Shown: one piece after another, positions 59,628 through 64,000 of the stretch
Numbering within the stretch: the stretch's first letter is position 1
Layout: every line of letters begins with the position of its first letter
NCBI GenBank assembly: GCA_964408455.1
Contig: CAYOZN010000001.1
Coordinates: 248,001 to 312,000 of the forward strand
Direction: 5' to 3'
Length of the DNA stretch: 64,000 bases
From: CAYOZN01 sp964408455
Lineage (GTDB): Bacteria > Planctomycetota > Phycisphaerae > UBA1845 > UTPLA1
Program-made: the position numbers and the translations under genes
The notes under the pieces: model-generated
What the model was told of the DNA's origin: nothing
Seen by the model: only the letters and a program-made list of their open reading frames with translations
Database searches by the model: none

Positions 59628-62150
59628 ATGTCCAACCGTCCGATCAAGCGTGCCCTGATTGCCGTGTACGACAAGACCGGCATCTCCGACTTCGCCCGCG
59701 CCCTCGTCGACGAATTCGGCATCGAGATCGTCTCCACCGGCGGCACGGCGAAGCACCTGAAGGAGCACGGCATCCCCGTCACCATGGTCGAGGACGTGAC
59801 CGGCTTCCCCGAGATGCTCGACGGCCGCGTGAAGACGCTGCATCCGAAGATCCACGCCGCCATCCTCGCCGATCGCGACAACCCCGGGCACATGCGCCAG
59901 CTCGCTGAGCAGGGCATCGAGCCGATCGACATGGTGGTGGTGAACCTGTACCCGTTCGAAAAGACGGTGGCCGACCCCAACTGCACCTTCGAGCAGGCAA
60001 TCGAGATGATCGACATCGGCGGTCCGTGCCTGCTGCGGGCGGCGGCGAAGAATCACCGGCATGTGTTGGTGGTGGCAGATTTTCAAAGTTATCCATTGGT
60101 GTTAGAGCGCCTCGGCGAAGCCGATCGAGAGCTTGAATCGCGCACTGCTGAGGTGTTGTTCGTGGATGGCTACGGCGTGGGCGGACTGGCCGCATTCCTT
60201 CAAACAGCGCGTTACGACGGCAAGGTTGCCGAGTGGATTAGTTCTACGACGACGAAAGACCATAGTCCTTTCGTTCGATTCTTGGAACATCTGCACCACG
60301 GTTATCTCCGCTACGGAGAGAATCCTCACACCCGCGGCGAGCTCCTGCAGAACCGGCTCGCTGAAGGGCTTGATTTAACCGTTGCGGATGCAGAATGGTG
60401 CGATGCGCAACCTATGCCGTCATTCAATAACCTCCTCGACGCCGACGCGGCACTGGCACTATGCGCGGAATTGACGCGTCAAAATCTCAAGGTGTGGCAC
60501 CGGCAAACAGCCGGTGCGCAAGAAAAGCCAGGAGTGTGGCACCGGCTATCAGCCGGTGCCGCTTCGGCGCAGCCGAAGCCCACGACATCAAGACTCACGG
60601 CCCCCGTCTCAGGTCAACAAGTTTCGCACAGAAACCTCCCACATCTGCAACGCGCCGGGGCAACCTACTTCGTCACCTTTCGCACATTGTCCGGTGAATT
60701 GAGCCCCGACGAACGCGACATTGCCATGGAGTGCTGCCTGTTCCCGGACGGCAAAACGGCCTGCATCCACGCAGTGGTCGTCATGCCGGACCACGTCCAC
60801 ATGTTGGTTACGCCGCTTGAGTCCGAGCCCGACACGTTCTATTCGCTCGGTCACATTCTCCATGGCGTGAAGGGAGTCTCGGCGCGGCATATTGCGGACG
60901 TTCGCGGTCATCCCGGTTCCGTGTGGCAGGATGAGCGATTCGATCGAATTATTCGAAATGAAAAGGAGTTTCTCGAAAAACTGAACTACATCTGCGAGAA
61001 TCCTGTCACCGCAGGTTTGCCCGATGCACGATCCTATGCCTGGTGTGTCGTCGAGAAGGAGCCGGGCTGGTCGCCGTCGTCGGATGCGGCGGGAGTCGAC
61101 CTGGGGCATCAGTTGACTTGTTATTATCCAGGTGCTGCGGAAGAGCGGCGATACTGGCACCGGCTGATAGCCGGTGCCACACAGGGTGAGCCATCACCGC
61201 ACCGGCTGATAGCCGGTGCCACACAAGAGCAATCGCAAGAGTCCTCGCCGGCCGGCACGGCCTGTGCGGTCTTCATCAAACACACTAACGCGTGCGGCGT
61301 CGGCATCGCCGACAATCTTGTCGATGCATATCGCACCGCCTACCTCGGCGATCCCAACGCCGCCATGGGCGGCATCCTCGCCGTCAACCAGTCCGTCACC
61401 GCCGATTTCGCCGCCGTAGTCTTGGAGACCTTTGATCGCTTCGGCCGTCCGCTGAAAGACGCGGGGCACCCGGCCGCGCCGGGCGCTTTCTTCATCGAGG
61501 TTTGGATCGCACCGAGCTTCACCGACGATGCAGTGGCAATCATCCGCGGCACATACGACGCGGCGAAGGCGGCTCCGCAGCCCGGCGAATCGCGAATCGA
61601 TACCCCCCCCAGGAAGAAGTGGGGCGAGAACGTCCGACTCCTCGCGATCGGAGACATGTCGGTGACACCCGATCCGGGCGAACTGGTCTATCGCACCATC
61701 GCCGGCGGCATGCTCGTGCAGTCGCCCGACCTCCTCGGCCTCAACGAAGACCAGTGGAAGGTCGTGACGAAGCGTGCCCCGACCGAATCCGAAATGTCCG
61801 ACCTGCGCTTCGCCTGGCTCATCGCCAAGCACACCAAGAGTAACGCCATCAGCATCTGCAAGAACGGCATGCTCATCGGCAACGGCGCCGGTCAGATGTC
61901 GCGCGTCATGAGCTGCCGCATTGCCACCTGGCTGGCACGCGAGAACGGACACGCCGAAAAACTTCCCGGCAGCAGCGCCGCCAGCGACGCCTTCTTCCCC
62001 TTCCGCGACGGCCCCGATCTCCTCATCGACGCCGGAGTGACGGCCCTCATCCAGCCCGGCGGCTCGAAGCGCGACGCAGAAGTCATCGCCGCGGCCGACG
62101 AAAGGGGGGTGGCGATGATCTTCACCGGGACCAGGCATTTTCGGCATTAG
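59628..62150 (+). CDS. purH: PurH (AICAR transformylase/IMP cyclohydrolase) carrying an in-frame RAYT insertion
   Basis: 840 aa from ATG 59628 (a TTG 30 bases earlier is possible). PurH catalyses the last two steps of purine synthesis. The MGS-like IMP cyclohydrolase domain is clear at the N-terminus (LIAVYDKTGISDFARALVDE, STGGTAKHLKEHGIPV, VNLYPFEKTVADP). The AICAR transformylase core follows with RYGENPHTRGELL, SFNNLLDADAALALCAEL, the catalytic VFIKHTNACGVG (Lys551-His552) and AKHTKSNAI. Between SFNNLLDADAALALCAELTR and VFIKHTNACG, where PurH normally has a short link, about 245 residues are inserted (289-533): REP-encoded peptides and a Y1 transposase. No stop or frameshift interrupts it. 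Both PurH halves look intact, so the insertion may be tolerated. Confidence 0.85.
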   Translation: MSNRPIKRALIAVYDKTGISDFARALVDEFGIEIVSTGGTAKHLKEHGIPVTMVEDVTGFPEMLDGRVKTLHPKIHAAILADRDNPGHMRQLAEQGIEPIDMVVVNLYPFEKTVADPNCTFEQAIEMIDIGGPCLLRAAAKNHRHVLVVADFQSYPLVLERLGEADRELESRTAEVLFVDGYGVGGLAAFLQTARYDGKVAEWISSTTTKDHSPFVRFLEHLHHGYLRYGENPHTRGELLQNRLAEGLDLTVADAEWCDAQPMPSFNNLLDADAALALCAELTRQNLKVWHRQTAGAQEKPGVWHRLSAGAASAQPKPTTSRLTAPVSGQQVSHRNLPHLQRAGATYFVTFRTLSGELSPDERDIAMECCLFPDGKTACIHAVVVMPDHVHMLVTPLESEPDTFYSLGHILHGVKGVSARHIADVRGHPGSVWQDERFDRIIRNEKEFLEKLNYICENPVTAGLPDARSYAWCVVEKEPGWSPSSDAAGVDLGHQLTCYYPGAAEERRYWHRLIAGATQGEPSPHRLIAGATQEQSQESSPAGTACAVFIKHTNACGVGIADNLVDAYRTAYLGDPNAAMGGILAVNQSVTADFAAVVLETFDRFGRPLKDAGHPAAPGAFFIEVWIAPSFTDDAVAIIRGTYDAAKAAPQPGESRIDTPPRKKWGENVRLLAIGDMSVTPDPGELVYRTIAGGMLVQSPDLLGLNEDQWKVVTKRAPTESEMSDLRFAWLIAKHTKSNAISICKNGMLIGNGAGQMSRVMSCRIATWLARENGHAEKLPGSSAASDAFFPFRDGPDLLIDAGVTALIQPGGSKRDAEVIAAADERGVAMIFTGTRHFRH
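60492..60560 (+). repeat. Left pair of REP palindromes
   Basis: Two 27-base units (60492-60518 and 60534-60560), each GTGTGGCACCGGC-N5-GCCGGTGC. The second is a perfect match to the right-hand units in reverse orientation; the first has two loop/edge changes. Confidence 0.85.
61156..61224 (-). repeat. Right pair of REP palindromes
   Basis: Two units (61156-61182 and 61199-61224) in the opposite orientation to the left pair; the first is the exact reverse complement of 60534-60560, the second nearly full length. They encode the HRLIAGAT-type peptides of the PurH insertion. Confidence 0.85.
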
Positions 62151-62152
62151 GC

Positions 62153-62250
62153 CAATGCTGAATGTTGAATTGCGAATGCTGAATGATGAACGCAGGTCAG
62201 TCTGCATCGGCATTCAACATTTATCATTCAACATTCAACATTCATCATTC
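62153..62250. repeat. Imperfect long inverted repeat of AATGTTGAAT/ATTCAACATT units
   Basis: Multiple short units (CTGAATGTTGAAT, GAATGATGAA; then CATTCAACATT, TTCATCATTC) in opposite orientations can pair as an AT-rich hairpin between convergent purH and the CBM9-like gene. The sequence differs sharply in composition from the genome. Confidence 0.55.
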
Positions 62251-62901
62251 CACCATCACCGCCGTCGGCCACGTGCTCGGGTCCACAAACCAGTTCAGCT
62301 CATCGCCCACCGTCAGCGATTGCTGCCCCAGCTCGCGATCCTCAACCATGACCAGGAGCCCGATCCGCCGGTGCTCGACGGGGTCAAACCCGGAGAGCAG
62401 CCACCCCGGCAGGTGCGCCGTCAGCGAATACCCCGTCTTCTCGACGTGCGATGCAATCGATATGTCACCGGGCGCCGCCACCGGTCCATCCTCCGTGGCC
62501 CGGTGAATCGCCGCGCCGCCGGCCATCGCCTGTTTCCCGCCTTTGCCGCCGCCCGCCGGCAGCAGGAAGAACTGCTGGCAGAACCGCGTCGCCCGGCGGA
62601 TGTTCCGCGTGTCGCGCATGTCGGTCATCACCCGCACGTTGTCCGACTTCCAGAACTGCGCGGGCTCGACATGCAGCGGCGCACGCTTGCCGGTCACGCG
62701 GCAGCCGATGTACAGCCCCGCCTCGTTCCACGCGGCGTACACGTCGGCGAAACCATTTTCTCCGTCGATTCTGAATAGCGGCGGCAGCTTGTATTTTTCC
62801 GCCCAGCCCTCGAGCGTGCCATTGATCAGCAGCGCCTTCGGCGCGCGTTGGAGCGGGAACTCAAACTTGAACAGAAAGCGATTGGGAACGAGCGAGGTCA
62901 T
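62245..62901 (-). CDS. CBM9/DOMON-like sugar-binding domain protein
   Basis: 218 aa. The domain opens LLINGTLEGWAEKYKLPPLF and includes FADVYAAWNEAGLYIGCRVT, WKSDNVRVMTDMRDTRNIRR and the late HLPGWLLSGFDPVEHRRIGL. The W.sD.v.l..D.R and aWn..GLYi patterns are those of CBM9-like carbohydrate-binding domains, here as a stand-alone protein without signal peptide. Function unknown; probably binds a saccharide or sugar-linked cofactor. Confidence 0.7.
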   Translation of the reverse strand: MTSLVPNRFLFKFEFPLQRAPKALLINGTLEGWAEKYKLPPLFRIDGENGFADVYAAWNEAGLYIGCRVTGKRAPLHVEPAQFWKSDNVRVMTDMRDTRNIRRATRFCQQFFLLPAGGGKGGKQAMAGGAAIHRATEDGPVAAPGDISIASHVEKTGYSLTAHLPGWLLSGFDPVEHRRIGLLVMVEDRELGQQSLTVGDELNWFVDPSTWPTAVMVE

Positions 62902-62919
62902 GCGGGCGGGCTTCGTGCG

Positions 62920-62949
62920 TTGATGGGACCTATATAAACTTGCTATACT
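62920..62949 (+). promoter_or_regulatory. Promoter of the Uma2 gene
   Basis: TTGATG (62920-62925), 18-base spacer, TATACT (62944-62949). Transcription would begin near 62956, which rules out the upstream ATG 62950 and favours ATG 62986. Confidence 0.55.
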
Positions 62950-62985
62950 ATGGTATCACGGCAACGGCGTCCGGAAAGCGTCACC

Positions 62986-63561
62986 ATGCACGATCAGGTA
63001 CATCCCGACACGCTGAGTCTGACCTACGAGGACTTCCTCCAACTGCCCGACGATGGTCGGCGTTACGAAATTCTCGACGGGGTATTGTACATGAGTCCTT
63101 CGCCGAGGCCGATTCACCAGCGCATATTGTTCACGTTTGCAGGATTGGTAGACCATCACGTCGTGACTCATGATCTGGGCGAAGTCTTCATTGCCCCGGT
63201 CGATGTTCTCCTGTCCGAACACGACATCGTCGAGCCCGACCTGGTGTTCATCGCGAAGGCGAATGAACACATCGTGGGTGAAACGAACATCCGCGGCGTG
63301 CCAGACCTGCTGGCCGAAGTCCTGTCACCCAGCAAGCCCACCTACGACACCCGCGACAAGCTGAGCGTTTATGCCCGCTGCGGTGTCCCGTTCTACTGGT
63401 GGCTCGATCCCGACAAGCGCACCCTTACCGAGCTGCGCCTCGTCAATGGAGTGTACAGTGTCGTCGTCGAGCTATCGGCAAACGACCTATTTCGGCCGGT
63501 GCTGTTTCCGGGGCTGGAGATTCCGTTGAATGGGATCTGGGTTCGCCGCGCCAAACGGTAA
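62986..63561 (+). CDS. Uma2-family (DUF820) nuclease-like protein
   Basis: 191 aa from ATG 62986. The family's PD-(D/E)xK-like core is visible: RRYEILDGVLYMSPSPRPIH, DVLLSEHDIVEPDLVFIAK, and PDLLAEVLSPSKPTYDTRDK-LSVYARCGVPFYWWLDP, with the conserved Asp/Glu/Lys residues. Uma2 proteins are abundant and mostly uncharacterised; they are treated as restriction-endonuclease-fold proteins. Single gene with its own promoter. Confidence 0.85.
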   Translation: MHDQVHPDTLSLTYEDFLQLPDDGRRYEILDGVLYMSPSPRPIHQRILFTFAGLVDHHVVTHDLGEVFIAPVDVLLSEHDIVEPDLVFIAKANEHIVGETNIRGVPDLLAEVLSPSKPTYDTRDKLSVYARCGVPFYWWLDPDKRTLTELRLVNGVYSVVVELSANDLFRPVLFPGLEIPLNGIWVRRAKR

Positions 63562-63667
63562 CGAGTAGGGGCGTGCTTCGCCCATCACCGTGCCGCAACC
63601 CGCCCAAGGCTTCTCCATCGCTCCACACCCGCCTTCAAATCTGCGTTCATCTGCGCAATCTGCGGAC

Positions 63668-64000
63668 TCAGTCGTGCCGCAGCGCCTCGATCGGGTTCAA
63701 ACTCGCCGCCCGTCTCGCCGGCAGCAGACCAAACAACACGCCCACGCCCGCTGAGAACACGAACGCAATCACCACGATCGCCGGTGACATCAACGGCTGC
63801 ACCCCGATCTCCTGCGAGATCATCACCGCCGAAATGACACCCAGAATAATCCCGACCGATCCCCCCGCGCTCGATATCACCCCCGCCTCGATCAAGAACT
63901 GCCGGTTGATCGCCTTCGTCGACGCCCCGATGGCCATGCGGATGCCGATCTCCCGCGTCCGCTCGGTCACGCTCACCAGCATGATGTTCATGATGCCGAC
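63668..64000 (-). CDS. MacB/FtsX-type ABC transporter permease, C-terminal part
   Basis: Gene cut by the window edge; 110 codons to the stop are visible. The segment VGIMNIMLVSVTERTREIGI-RMAIGA is the cytoplasmic turn of MacB/FtsX permeases. Two membrane helices follow (GGSVGIILGVISAVMIS, SPAIVVIAFVFSAGVGVLFG) and the ending LPARRAASLNPIEALRHD is canonical. Together with an ATPase and adaptor it exports lipoprotein, peptide or antibiotic; neither partner is in the window. Confidence 0.9.
   Translation of the reverse strand, partial: VGIMNIMLVSVTERTREIGIRMAIGASTKAINRQFLIEAGVISSAGGSVGIILGVISAVMISQEIGVQPLMSPAIVVIAFVFSAGVGVLFGLLPARRAASLNPIEALRHD

Larger units (their letters stand above)
60492..61224 (+). 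mobile_element. REP-bounded RAYT (Y1/HUH transposase) unit inside purH
   Basis: About 733 bases. The REP-associated tyrosine transposase core runs from about 60650 to 61110 in the purH frame: ATYFVTFRTLSGELSPDERD, the HUH motif MPDHVHML (His389, His391 of the fusion) and the catalytic Tyr454 in LNYICENPVTAGL. It is bounded by two REP palindromes on the left and two inverted ones on the right, the typical RAYT arrangement. The transposase has no own ATG upstream of its conserved core, so it can only be made as part of the fusion. Length is a multiple of three. Confidence 0.85.

Noticed and set aside
59147..60016. 289-aa minus-strand Ser-rich frame
   Set aside because: Antisense of the acidic Asp/Glu tail of the propeller gene; Ser runs are an artefact of GAC/GAG codons read backwards.

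Overview
The window looks like a chromosomal segment of a high-GC planctomycete, probably of the Phycisphaerae side of the phylum (an inference from gene content). The indicators are a DUF1501 gene next to a DUF1549/DUF1553 gene, an ECF sigma factor translationally coupled to a Ser/Thr kinase with C-terminal TPRs, secreted proteins ending in dockerin-like or thrombospondin-type-3 calcium repeats, and an exopolysaccharide locus with several proteins of the kinds that accompany XrtA/exosortase systems. No rRNA, intact tRNA or CRISPR array was seen.

Region 1 (1 to about 12,352) reads as the right-hand end of an integrated mobile element. It holds a ParA-type ATPase followed by a small gene cut by the window edge, a large winged-helix (replication/partition-like) gene, an XRE-ImmA/PIN pair that looks like a toxin-antitoxin module, a divergently transcribed operon encoding a ComEC-like metallo-beta-lactamase protein, an E2-E1-JAB triple fusion and a four-helix membrane protein, and then an AbiE-type toxin-antitoxin pair. 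The border is marked by the 3' half of a tRNA-Gly(CCC) gene at 12311-12352 with no 5' half, the expected scar of tRNA-targeted integration, preceded by a field of TTGGTCA repeats. The ubiquitin-like operon is the main candidate for a poorly described, possibly defensive, system.

Region 2 (12.5-29.3 kb) is core-like: a predicted small membrane peptide, an outer-membrane beta-barrel, a decayed stretch with hairpin repeats and a 156-bp exact duplicate of the DUF1501 3' end, two secreted proteins, the sigma factor/kinase pair, the DUF1501-DUF1549/1553 pair, kynurenine-pathway genes kynA and kynB, a putative secreted lipoprotein and a GyrI-like pseudogene remnant.

Region 3 (29.3-50 kb) is a polysaccharide locus. 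A 1467-aa ExeA-like ATPase fused to a very long coiled coil is divergent from a mostly tightly packed + strand run: Wza-like export lipoprotein, Wzz-like protein, BY-kinase-like ATPase, FemAB/GNAT-type protein, four glycosyltransferases, a NodB deacetylase, an uncharacterised protein, a Wzy/O-ligase-type membrane protein, and after a gap a small Ser/Thr-rich protein and an SGNH hydrolase.

Region 4 (50-64 kb) has a 2Fe-2S ferredoxin, a 1131-aa beta-helix/TSP3 protein, an MreB-like actin homologue with two small or coiled-coil membrane proteins, a PQQ-propeller protein with an extremely acidic tail, purH, a CBM9-like protein, a Uma2-type nuclease and the 3' end of a MacB/FtsX permease. The most striking genomic oddity is purH: an in-frame REP-RAYT (Y1 transposase) unit bounded by two REP palindromes on each side lies inside the AICAR transformylase region without breaking the frame, giving an 840-aa predicted protein.
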